Notes under the pieces: model-generated
Told to the model about the DNA's origin: nothing
Database searches by the model: none
Seen by the model: only the letters and a program-made list of their open reading frames with translations
Translations under genes and position numbers: made by a program
Shown here: positions 1-6,726 of the stretch, piece by piece
How positions within the stretch are numbered: position 1 is the first letter of the stretch
Layout of the letters: every line of letters begins with the position of its first letter
Source of the DNA: CAZPZR01 sp964591105
GTDB lineage: Bacteria > Bacillota > Clostridia > Lachnospirales > Lachnospiraceae
Length of the DNA stretch: 19,347 nucleotides
Assembly (NCBI GenBank): GCA_964591105.1
Contig: CAZPZR010000034.1
Location: forward strand, 1 to 19,347
Reading direction: 5' to 3'

Positions 1-2
1 AA

Positions 3-119
3 GGAATTCGATTATCAGAGGTATCTGAAGGTGTCTATTTTTTAAATGCTGCACCACTGAACTTATCAGGTGCGGACGGTTCGCCATGCAGAGCAATATT
101 GATAGATACCGATAGATAA
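3..119 (+). CDS. C-terminal end of a cyclase / kynurenine-formamidase-like metal hydrolase (partial)
   Basis: The only frame open from the left edge to a stop encodes 38 residues ending in a TAA at 117-119. The peptide contains APLNLSGADGSPCRAILID, which resembles the last strand of the cyclase family (PF04199, kynurenine-formamidase-like), whose members typically end in a hydrophobic-leu-GADGSP-R-A pattern. These enzymes hydrolyse amide or lactone bonds with a metal bound near the N-terminus, a part that lies outside this window. The downstream YbjQ gene follows 84 bases later without a visible terminator, so the two may be cotranscribed. The identification rests on a short tail only, so a different fold cannot be excluded. 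Confidence 0.55.
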   Translation, partial: GIRLSEVSEGVYFLNAAPLNLSGADGSPCRAILIDTDR

Positions 120-203
120 ATTGCGATGTTAGCGGTTTGTGCTTCTCCGTATGATGAGAAAGCAATTGCCAATATGATTACGAACGGAGAGAGGGTGAAG
201 AAG

Positions 204-524
204 ATGATCTTAGTAAATACTGATTACATCAGCGGAAAAGAACTGGAAATGTTAGGAATGGTAAAAGGAAGTACCATTCAATCAAAAAATCTTGGCAAAG
301 ATATTACGCAAGGTTTAAAAACACTGGTAGGCGGAGAATTAACCGCTTATACGGAGATGATGAATGATGCAAGGGCATTAGCAACAAAAAGAATGGTTGC
401 AGAAGCAGAAGAAATGGGAGCAGATGCAATTGTGAACATTCGTTATACATCATCAGCTGTGATGCAAGGAGCAGCAGAAGTAATCGCCTATGGTACTGCG
501 GTTAAATTTGTTTCGAAAGAATAA
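204..524 (+). CDS. YbjQ/UPF0145 family protein
   Basis: A 106-residue protein beginning MILVNTDYISGKE, with the family's typical hallmarks: a short N-terminal beta strand, a G-x-V-x-G-x-T-I segment, a central helix rich in Ala and Glu (ALATKRMVAEAEEMGADAIVN) and a C-terminal strand ending EVIAYGTAVKF. The reading frame stays open upstream to an ATG at 126. ATG 204 is preferred because family members start at this strand and a purine-rich GAGAGGG lies just upstream. YbjQ proteins form pentamers and are often labelled heavy-metal-binding by similarity, but their biological role is not established. A terminator follows directly. Confidence 0.85.
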   Translation: MILVNTDYISGKELEMLGMVKGSTIQSKNLGKDITQGLKTLVGGELTAYTEMMNDARALATKRMVAEAEEMGADAIVNIRYTSSAVMQGAAEVIAYGTAVKFVSKE

Positions 525-541
525 AATGTGGAGAAAACACG

Positions 542-571
542 ACACCTATCAGCTTGGTAGGTGTTTTTTTT
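542..571 (+). terminator. Rho-independent terminator after the YbjQ gene
   Basis: ACACCTATC (542-550) pairs with GGTAGGTGT (556-564) through one T-G wobble around a 5-base loop, followed by a run of eight T that begins at the last stem base. It separates the YbjQ gene from the MarR operon. Confidence 0.9.
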
Positions 572-584
572 GTGCTGAGACAGG

Positions 585-613
585 TTGAAGAAGGACACAT
601 GTCATGATACAAT
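585..613 (+). promoter_or_regulatory. Promoter of the MarR-led operon with possible operator dyad
   Basis: TTGAAG (585-590), a 17-base spacer and TACAAT (608-613) preceded by TGA, giving an extended -10. Within the spacer lies GACA-CA-TGTC (594-603), a small dyad of the kind MarR proteins bind. Its position between the promoter elements would allow autorepression. The promoter is well supported by sequence; the operator is inference. Confidence 0.7.
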
Positions 614-650
614 ACATAGGAAACTATCTTTTGCCTGGAGGGGGAATATT

Positions 651-1088
651 ATGGAAAGAGAAAAGGTTTCTGTATTGATCAAAAAAAGTGCGTTGATTTT
701 TGATAAGTATGTGAATCAGTTGCTTACACCATATCAGCTGACAAACAGTCAATTCCGCATTTTGATGATTTTATACAAGGCACCAGCCTATTCGGTCAGA
801 CAGGTAGATATTGAATCTGCGTTTTCCATGACGAATCCGACAGTTACAGGTTTGATTCAGAAGCTTGAGAAAAATGGGCTTGTAAAACGGGTGGAGAATC
901 CGAAGGATAAACGTAGTAAGCTACTTGCACTAACGGAACAGGCAGAGAGCAGAAGAACAGAATTTATTGCCTTGGCGGATTCCATAGAAAGGGAAATGAC
1001 AAATGGATTGTCTGAAACGGAAGTGGAATTGCTGGCAGAATTATTAACAAAAGTAAATGAAAAACATAACAATGGAGGTACCGTATGA
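651..1088 (+). CDS. MarR family transcriptional regulator
   Basis: A 145-residue winged-helix regulator. The recognition helix lies at about residues 60-78 (MTNPTVTGLIQKLEKNGLV) and is followed by the wing with the conserved DKR at 86-88. Flanking N- and C-terminal helices form the usual MarR dimer interface. The start at 651 is chosen because GGAGGGGG sits 6 bases upstream; an in-frame upstream extension to 585 runs through the promoter and is unlikely. The last four bases overlap the start of the next gene, so the two are translationally coupled. MarR proteins commonly repress a linked operon and release DNA on binding an aromatic or other small molecule. The five genes behind it are therefore its likely targets. 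Confidence 0.92.
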   Translation: MEREKVSVLIKKSALIFDKYVNQLLTPYQLTNSQFRILMILYKAPAYSVRQVDIESAFSMTNPTVTGLIQKLEKNGLVKRVENPKDKRSKLLALTEQAESRRTEFIALADSIEREMTNGLSETEVELLAELLTKVNEKHNNGGTV

Positions 1089-1453
1089 GTAAAGCGTATG
1101 AATTTTTGAAAGAATGTGGAGTGTTTTATGTATTGACAATTAATGGAGATTATCCGGCAGGAAGACCATTTGGTGCGGTAATGGAAGTCGGTGATGATCT
1201 GTATTTGTCTACGAATGATTTTAACCAGGCTCATAAGCAGATGAGAGAAAATAGTCATATTCAGATTCTTGCGAAGAAGCCACAGGGACGTGAATGGATC
1301 CGCATCACAGGACTTGCAAGTGAATGTAATGATCCAGAATTAAAACAGAAAATGTATGAAGAAACTCCAATTTTGAAGAAACATCATGATTCCGCAGAAG
1401 CAGAACATTTCTTGATGTTTAAGGTAACAGTAGAAAATGTTGAGATAAAATAG
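1085..1453 (+). CDS. Pyridoxamine 5'-phosphate oxidase-like flavin-binding protein
   Basis: A 122-residue single-domain protein with the split-barrel pattern of the PNPOx-like family: an N-terminal helix, then strands GVFYVLTINGDYPAGRPFGAVME and DDLYLSTNDFNQAHKQMREN, and a middle strand REWIRITGLASE. Such small members bind FMN, F420 or heme and often act as flavin reductases or as unassigned redox proteins; few are true PNP oxidases. It overlaps the MarR stop codon by 4 bases (ATGA), with GGAGG 6 bases before the start. Its place between a MarR gene and a reductase suggests a redox step in the operon's pathway. The substrate cannot be read from the sequence. Confidence 0.85.
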   Translation: MSKAYEFLKECGVFYVLTINGDYPAGRPFGAVMEVGDDLYLSTNDFNQAHKQMRENSHIQILAKKPQGREWIRITGLASECNDPELKQKMYEETPILKKHHDSAEAEHFLMFKVTVENVEIK

Positions 1454-1467
1454 AGGAGGTAATGAGT

Positions 1468-2367
1468 ATGGCAGACATCAACAGACTTGGTCTTGGCACC
1501 ATGGGAATGCGATTGAGCAATAAAGAGACATCGATAAAAACGATTCACACAGCACTGGATTCAGGAATCACATTGTTTAATACAGGTGCATTTTATAATG
1601 GCGGTGAAAGTGAGATGGTTACAGGAGAAGCGTTGAAAGAAATTTCGCGTGATCAATACTTTTTATCTGTGAAATTTGGTGTTTTGCCACAGCCGGGTGG
1701 AGGAATCTATGGTCTTGATAACAATCCATTTCATGTAAAAGCACATTTGGCAAATTCTCTTCATCGCCTGGGCTTAGAATATGTGGATCTCTACCAGCCG
1801 GCAAGACAGGATACAGAGATACCAGTGGAAGAAGTAGTTGGTGCGATTGCAGAGCAGGTAGAAGCAGGATATGTGCGTCATATTGGCCTTTCCATGGTAG
1901 ATGCGGAAACGCTTCGCCGTGCATACAAGGTGCATCCAATTCACACTGTTGAGATGTCATATTCTCTTATGGATCGCAGCATCGAAAAAGAACTTGTCGA
2001 AACTGCAAAAGAGCTTGGTGTTAAGGTGCTGGCATTTGGAACCGTAGGACATGGATTGCTGACAGACAAGGGACATGAAATGACACCTCCATTTGTTCAG
2101 GAGTTAAGAAAAATTGCAGACGAAAAGGGTGTAACACTTTCACAGCTTGCGCTTGCCTGGTCATTGGCGAAATATGATCATGTACAGAGTCTCATTGGAA
2201 CAACGAATCCAGAACATCTCATGAGTGCAATGGATGCTTTGAAGATTGAACTTACGGATGAGGACATTGCTCGAATGGAGGCTGCATGTCCTGCAGATAA
2301 AATTAATGGAAGACGTATGCGCAATTTCGTTTTCACAAATGGTCACATGTCTTTAGCTGAGGAATAA
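1468..2367 (+). CDS. Aldo/keto reductase family oxidoreductase
   Basis: A 299-residue TIM-barrel NAD(P)H-dependent carbonyl reductase. The start at 1468 lies 8 bases after GGAGG (1455-1459); an ATG at 1462 is too close to it. Family landmarks are the N-terminal LGLGTMGM, Tyr43 in FNTGAFYNGGESE, Lys69 in LSVKFG, GYVRHIGLS in the middle and the C-terminal IGTTNPEHL cofactor segment. Two positions of the usual Asp-Tyr-Lys-His tetrad differ: Asn38 replaces Asp, and the His position in DLYQPARQD is Ala112. The QPAR form is, as I recall, typical of a subfamily of aldo/keto reductases, whereas Asn38 looks less usual. It is the third gene of the MarR operon, 12 bases before the next start. Confidence 0.9.
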   Translation: MADINRLGLGTMGMRLSNKETSIKTIHTALDSGITLFNTGAFYNGGESEMVTGEALKEISRDQYFLSVKFGVLPQPGGGIYGLDNNPFHVKAHLANSLHRLGLEYVDLYQPARQDTEIPVEEVVGAIAEQVEAGYVRHIGLSMVDAETLRRAYKVHPIHTVEMSYSLMDRSIEKELVETAKELGVKVLAFGTVGHGLLTDKGHEMTPPFVQELRKIADEKGVTLSQLALAWSLAKYDHVQSLIGTTNPEHLMSAMDALKIELTDEDIARMEAACPADKINGRRMRNFVFTNGHMSLAEE

Positions 2368-2379
2368 AGGAGATGAAAT

Positions 2380-3786
2380 ATGAGTAGAGACGAACTTGAA
2401 TTTTATCCGAAACATCCATCGGGAGCGAAAACACATCGTATAGAAACTACTGCGATGCAGATGCTTGAGCAGGACGAACCATTTCAAGTGAAAAATCTTT
2501 ATGATGAGTTTAAAGAAAATGCAGAAACTTTTTTTGCAAAATATGTGGATAAACGTTTTGAAGTGAAGGGTATTGCCAAGAAGGTGGGACCAGATATTCA
2601 TAATAAACCATCCATAGAAATTTCAAACAGCACAGAGGGACAGACCTATGCACTTGTGATTTTTCCGACGGATGATCATTACAAAAAAGTCAAAGTCGGA
2701 GATATGGTAATTGTTCGAGCTAATTATCTGGTAATGAGCAACCATTATGGAACTGTTATGAAATATAGTGAACTCCTGTCTGTGGAAAATAAGAATGATA
2801 CAGAAGAACAGTCAATGGTATTAAGTTGTCCATGCTTTGATGGGGAAAATGTTATAGAAAATGCTAGAGTTGAAATTAAAGGCGGAAAAATTTTACGAGT
2901 TGAAAAGACAGATACCGTTGATGAAAACTGTTTTCTTGTGCCAGGTTTTATAGATGCTCATACCCATATAAATACAAGGATACAGACAGAAGCAATGCTG
3001 AAAAATGGTGTTACAGCTACATGTGATGTAGCAGCCGATGTAGCAATGGCTCGAAGTGTAGAACCATTTACACTTGTCTCATCTGCAGGAATGACGATGG
3101 GAACGCTTAACGGAAAATCTTACGTTCAAAGTGCGATTGCTGCCGGCGCGAAATATATTAAAGTATTGTTGATGGAACCAAACTTTATGTTGAAAAAGGT
3201 ATTAAAAGATATTTGCGATACGGCACATGACCATGGAACGAAAGTGGCTGTTCACGCAGTTTCCGTGAAAGCAGTACAAATGGCTGTGGACTGCGGCTCA
3301 GACATTTTGTTGCATGGTCCTATGAAAGAGGAATATCCTGAGAAGCTTGCAAAAACAATCGCTGAGAAAGGAATTGCAGTGGTTCCAACTCTTGTGATGA
3401 TGGAAACTTATGCAAAGAGCGGACGTAATGGGTATAAGCTAGAACATTATAAAAATGCAGAACATGCAGTAAAATTGCTTTATGAAAATGGAGCAACTAT
3501 TTTGGCTGGTACAGATGCAAACCCAGGAACATTTGCTCCGGCAGTGGCATATGGCACAACGTTGCATCGAGAGATGGAACTTTTGGTGCAGGCTGGCATG
3601 AAACCAAAAGATGTTTTGGCAAGTGCTACACGTAAAGTTGCTGAAGTATTTGGCATTGCAGATTTGGGAGCAGTCGAAGAGGGGAAAAGAGCGACATTTT
3701 TACTTATAGAAGGCAGACCAGATCAGCAGATTACAGATACAACAAAAATAAAACAAATATGGATTGATGGAAAACAGATCTTGTGA
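2380..3786 (+). CDS. OB-fold domain fused to an imidazolonepropionase-like amidohydrolase
   Basis: A 468-residue two-domain protein. Residues about 40-142 (LYDEFKENAETFFAKYVDKR to the ELLSVEN segment) resemble the tRNA_anti-like OB fold (PF12869) usually seen in small lipoproteins. Residues about 150-468 form an amidohydrolase barrel with all expected metal and catalytic residues: His194 and His196 in DAHTH, Lys261 (probable carboxylated lysine) in YIKVLL, His292 in VAVHAVS, His312 in ILLHGP and Asp379 in AGTDANPG. The C-terminal strand (ATFLLIEGRP, QIWIDGKQI) completes the small beta domain. No signal peptide is visible, so it should act in the cytoplasm. Likely chemistry is hydrolysis of a cyclic amide or related bond; the substrate is unknown. 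AAAGGAG precedes the start. Confidence 0.88.
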   Translation: MSRDELEFYPKHPSGAKTHRIETTAMQMLEQDEPFQVKNLYDEFKENAETFFAKYVDKRFEVKGIAKKVGPDIHNKPSIEISNSTEGQTYALVIFPTDDHYKKVKVGDMVIVRANYLVMSNHYGTVMKYSELLSVENKNDTEEQSMVLSCPCFDGENVIENARVEIKGGKILRVEKTDTVDENCFLVPGFIDAHTHINTRIQTEAMLKNGVTATCDVAADVAMARSVEPFTLVSSAGMTMGTLNGKSYVQSAIAAGAKYIKVLLMEPNFMLKKVLKDICDTAHDHGTKVAVHAVSVKAVQMAVDCGSDILLHGPMKEEYPEKLAKTIAEKGIAVVPTLVMMETYAKSGRNGYKLEHYKNAEHAVKLLYENGATILAGTDANPGTFAPAVAYGTTLHREMELLVQAGMKPKDVLASATRKVAEVFGIADLGAVEEGKRATFLLIEGRPDQQITDTTKIKQIWIDGKQIL

Positions 3787-3794
3787 GGTGGAAT

Positions 3795-4787
3795 ATGAAA
3801 ATTATTACAATAGAAGAACATTTGGCAGGTGCTCCTATTAATGAATATCTTGCAAAATATACAGCAGAAGATGCACCTTATACAGCGATGGCGCACGGAA
3901 AAGGGCGTCCATACGATGCAGACCCGGAATTATTTGGAGATTTGGATAAATGCCGTATCGAGGATATGGATAAATATGGGATTCATATGCAGATTTTGTC
4001 ATGTCCAGCTAAATCCCAGCTTCTTCCAGCAAATGAAGCTGCGGCGATTGTAAGAGAAACAAATGATTATATTGCACAGGTTGCGAAAAAGCATCCTGAC
4101 CGCTATGGTGCTTTTGCACTTTTACCTTGGTCTTCCCCAAAGGAAGCTGCGAAAGAAGCAGAGCGAGCTAAGACCATGGGATTTCAGGGGATTTTGCTTG
4201 CCGGAAGAGCATCCGCGGGAAATGAATTCCTTGATGACAAACAATTTCTCCCAGTTTTAGAAGCCTGTGAAGCATTTGAACTTCCTATTTACATACATCC
4301 GGGTGCTCCACTAAAGGCAGTGCAGGAACCTTATTATGGGGGATTGGGTGAAGAAATAAGTGCCAGATTGTCCTTGCATGGATGGGGATGGCATAACGAA
4401 GCTGGAATACAGGTTTTACGTACGATTCTTGCCGGACGATTGGAACAATTTCCGAATTTACAGCTGATTTCCGGACACTGGGGAGAAATGCTGCCATTTT
4501 TCCTTTCTAGACTTGATCAATCAATGCCACAGTCAGTTACAAAGTTAGAACGCACAGTTACAGAAACTTTTAAACAGAATGTATATATTACACCTAGTGG
4601 AATCTTTGATTATCCACAACTAAAGTTTTGTGTTGAAGTGGTTGGTGCTGACCGCATCATTCACTCTGTGGATTGTCCGTTTATCAGCAACGAAGGAGCA
4701 AAACCATTTGTAGAAAACGCGCCGATTAGCAATGCAGAGAAAGAAATGATTGCATATAAAAATGCGGAACGTTTATTTGGATTGTAA
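3795..4787 (+). CDS. Amidohydrolase-2 family protein, gamma-resorcylate decarboxylase-like
   Basis: A 330-residue PF04909 barrel. It starts MKIITIEEHL, where Glu7 and His9 take the place of the usual HxH, as in the nonoxidative decarboxylases (gamma-resorcylate, 2,3-dihydroxybenzoate, o-pyrocatechuate). Further ligands match that group: His168 in YIHPGAP, His228 in SGHWGE with Glu231, and Asp293 in VDCPF. The C-terminal IAYKNAERLFGL is also typical. Known relatives remove or add CO2 on hydroxylated aromatic acids using a divalent metal. The start at 3795 fits family N-termini and has GAGGTGG just before it; a GTG at 3783 overlapping the previous stop is the alternative. Its place behind a MarR gene supports an aromatic or heterocyclic substrate, but this is inference. 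Confidence 0.87.
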   Translation: MKIITIEEHLAGAPINEYLAKYTAEDAPYTAMAHGKGRPYDADPELFGDLDKCRIEDMDKYGIHMQILSCPAKSQLLPANEAAAIVRETNDYIAQVAKKHPDRYGAFALLPWSSPKEAAKEAERAKTMGFQGILLAGRASAGNEFLDDKQFLPVLEACEAFELPIYIHPGAPLKAVQEPYYGGLGEEISARLSLHGWGWHNEAGIQVLRTILAGRLEQFPNLQLISGHWGEMLPFFLSRLDQSMPQSVTKLERTVTETFKQNVYITPSGIFDYPQLKFCVEVVGADRIIHSVDCPFISNEGAKPFVENAPISNAEKEMIAYKNAERLFGL

Positions 4788-4817
4788 TAGGATGGAATGT
4801 AATAAAGGGGAACAAAG

Positions 4818-5852
4818 ATGGTTCGATTTAATAATGACTATAACCATGGCGCGCATCCAGCTATTTTGGAAATGCTAGGGCAGATCAATGATAAAAGTTA
4901 TGGCGGCTATGGAAAAGACGAATGGTGCGAGAAAGCAGCAGCGGAAATAAAGAAATATATGGATTGTCCAGAAGCAGATATTCATTTTCTTGTAGGTGGG
5001 ACACAGGCGAACTATGTGGTTATTGCATCTGCCCTTCGACCTTATCAGGGAGTAATCTGTGCAGAAAGTGGACACATTCATGTTCATGAGACAGGTGCTG
5101 TGGAAAACTGTGGACATAAAGTGTTAGCGTTACCACATAAGGATGGAAAAATTACGGCACAGCAGATTCGCACAGAGGCAGAATTGTACAAAACAAGTGG
5201 TGTGCAGGAACACATTGTAGAACCAAAGATGGTTTATTTATCATATCCAACCGAATATGGAACCATTTATTCCAAAGCAGAATTGATTGCAATTCACGAA
5301 GTGTGTCAGGAATATGGAATGTATTTGTTTGTGGATGGTGCGCGACTGGGTTATGGACTGGCAGCAGAGTCTGCGGATCTGACACTGGCAGATTTAGCAA
5401 AGTATACAGATGTTTTCTACTGTGGCGGAACAAAATGTGGCCTTTTATTTGGAGAAGCAGTGGTGATTTCCAATCCAGAATTACAGCCATTCTTTAGAAG
5501 TTACATGAAACAGAATGGTGCACTTCTGGCAAAAGGCTGGTTATTAGGTGCACAGTTTTATACAATGTTTGAACAGGGATTATATTTTCAGATTACAAAG
5601 CAGGCAGTTGAACAGGCGATGCGTATAAAAGCTGCTTTTTCAGAACAGGGAATTCCAGCCTTGATTGAGAGTGATACAAATCAGCAGTTCGTGATTTTGG
5701 AAAATAGTCAGATGAAAAAACTGGCTGAAAATTATATTTTCGAATTTGAAAAGAAAATAGATGACGCGCATACTGCGGTGCGATTCTGCACAAGTTGGAG
5801 TACAACAGAGGCAGAAGTAGATGCATTGGTGGAGGATATCAAAAAGCTTTAA
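4818..5852 (+). CDS. Threonine aldolase-like / beta-eliminating lyase family PLP enzyme
   Basis: A 344-residue fold-type I PLP enzyme of the PF01212 group. Recognisable parts are the N-terminal FNNDYNHGAHPAI with YGGYGKD, the cofactor loop GGTQANYVV, a stacking His in the HIHVHETGA segment, Asp173 in FVDGARLGYG, and Lys206 in CGGTKCGLLFGEA, the residue expected to form the Schiff base. Length and order match low-specificity L-threonine aldolases, which cleave beta-hydroxy amino acids to glycine and an aldehyde. The real substrate could instead be another beta-substituted amino acid. AAAGGGG precedes the ATG. It is the last gene of the MarR operon, 30 bases after the decarboxylase-like gene, and its stop lies inside a hairpin. 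Confidence 0.88.
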   Translation: MVRFNNDYNHGAHPAILEMLGQINDKSYGGYGKDEWCEKAAAEIKKYMDCPEADIHFLVGGTQANYVVIASALRPYQGVICAESGHIHVHETGAVENCGHKVLALPHKDGKITAQQIRTEAELYKTSGVQEHIVEPKMVYLSYPTEYGTIYSKAELIAIHEVCQEYGMYLFVDGARLGYGLAAESADLTLADLAKYTDVFYCGGTKCGLLFGEAVVISNPELQPFFRSYMKQNGALLAKGWLLGAQFYTMFEQGLYFQITKQAVEQAMRIKAAFSEQGIPALIESDTNQQFVILENSQMKKLAENYIFEFEKKIDDAHTAVRFCTSWSTTEAEVDALVEDIKKL

Positions 5853-5860
5853 TATCCTCC
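5831..5860. other. Hairpin over the operon's final stop codon
   Basis: GGAGGATAT (5831-5839) and ATATCCTCC (5852-5860) form a perfect 9-bp stem, with AAAGCTTT nested in the loop. No T-run follows on either strand, so it is not a standard terminator. It lies between converging genes and could act as a weak terminator or as an mRNA 3' end barrier. Confidence 0.5.
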
Positions 5861-5886
5861 ATTGAAACAAAATTCATATATTTAAT

Positions 5887-6633
5887 TTAATACATGAAAT
5901 TGCAAATCGCAGCAGCACTTTCTTGCAGCTGCTCTTCACAACGAATGGTGGGTGTACCATCGCCATCTTGGGTACCATACATGCCAAAGTAAGCATGGCA
6001 TCCACCATTAATAACAACTTCTGTAAAATCTTCAGGAAGATTGGAGATATTTTCATCATATTTTTCATGATTCAAAACTTTATCTTCGCTGCCGAAAATA
6101 GAAAGTACGTTAAGATTAGTAGTGGATATATCTGCAGTAGAATAGGATCCAAGCAAAATAAGTCCCTCATAATCGTTTGTGTGTTTAGAAAGATAAGATG
6201 CTGCCATAGAGCCACCGAGAGAATGCCCTCCAATATACCACTCCTGAATGTCAGGGTACTGCTCCTGAATTCCGTCGGCCGCGTCAATATCAAGAACTGC
6301 GAGGTTACAAGGCATTTTAACCAGAACGCATAGGATATCTTGTTCAGCACAGAGTTGCATGAGTGGAAGATATGCAGTATATTCTACTTTTCCACCAGGA
6401 TAGAAAATAAATCCTTTGGTTGCTTCTTCTGGTTCAAATACAATTGTATCATTCTCCAGCGTCTGAAATTCTATATTGGATGTGGCTGTAAAAGTTTCTA
6501 CTGCGTCCATATCCGTATGATAATAATCGTTGAGATAGACTGAGCAAGCCAATAGAAGGATTGCAAGAAAAAGTACGACAGAGGTCGTGAAAATACGAAG
6601 TTTGTGTTTCGGTTTATTTGATGAGAAATTCAT
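5887..6633 (-). CDS. Membrane-anchored or lipoprotein alpha/beta hydrolase
   Basis: A 248-residue hydrolase. Residues 13-30 form a hydrophobic segment after a Lys-rich N-terminus and end LLLAC, so Cys30 could be a lipobox cysteine; otherwise the segment is a membrane anchor. The catalytic domain faces outward in either case. The triad reads Ser138 in GGHSLGGS, Asp184 in FGSEDKV and His213 in NGGCHAYFG. FIFYPGGKVEYTAYLPL and LVKMPCNLAVLD match the PF12695 type common in Firmicutes. The start at 6633 is 8 bases after GGAGG; an ATG five codons upstream overlaps that site. The substrate is unknown; small esters are likely for the family. It is divergent from the patatin gene. Confidence 0.85.
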   Translation of the reverse strand: MNFSSNKPKHKLRIFTTSVVLFLAILLLACSVYLNDYYHTDMDAVETFTATSNIEFQTLENDTIVFEPEEATKGFIFYPGGKVEYTAYLPLMQLCAEQDILCVLVKMPCNLAVLDIDAADGIQEQYPDIQEWYIGGHSLGGSMAASYLSKHTNDYEGLILLGSYSTADISTTNLNVLSIFGSEDKVLNHEKYDENISNLPEDFTEVVINGGCHAYFGMYGTQDGDGTPTIRCEEQLQESAAAICNFMY

Positions 6634-6662
6634 AATATGCTCCTCCAAATTATTATTATGTA

Positions 6663-6692
6663 TTGCTATTAAAACCCTAACTATGATAGCAT
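6663..6692. promoter_or_regulatory. Divergent overlapping promoters for the hydrolase and the patatin gene
   Basis: On the plus strand, TTGCTA (6663-6668), 18 bases, then TAGCAT (6687-6692) preceded by TGA. On the minus strand, the same bases read TGCTATCAT (6691 down to 6683), another extended -10. The shared near-palindrome ATGATAGCAT would serve both directions, so the two promoters should compete for polymerase. The minus strand has no clear -35. Confidence 0.45.
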
Positions 6693-6726
6693 AAAGTTGA
6701 AAATAAGAAAAGGATGTAGGAATTAG

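Noticed and set aside
857..1258. A minus-strand open frame across the MarR and PNPOx-like genes
   Set aside because: It is antisense to two well-supported coupled genes and shows no family resemblance or ribosome site.
5923..6333. A 136-codon plus-strand open frame opposite the alpha/beta hydrolase
   Set aside because: The minus strand encodes a complete hydrolase with its triad, and the plus frame has no ribosome site or recognisable domain.
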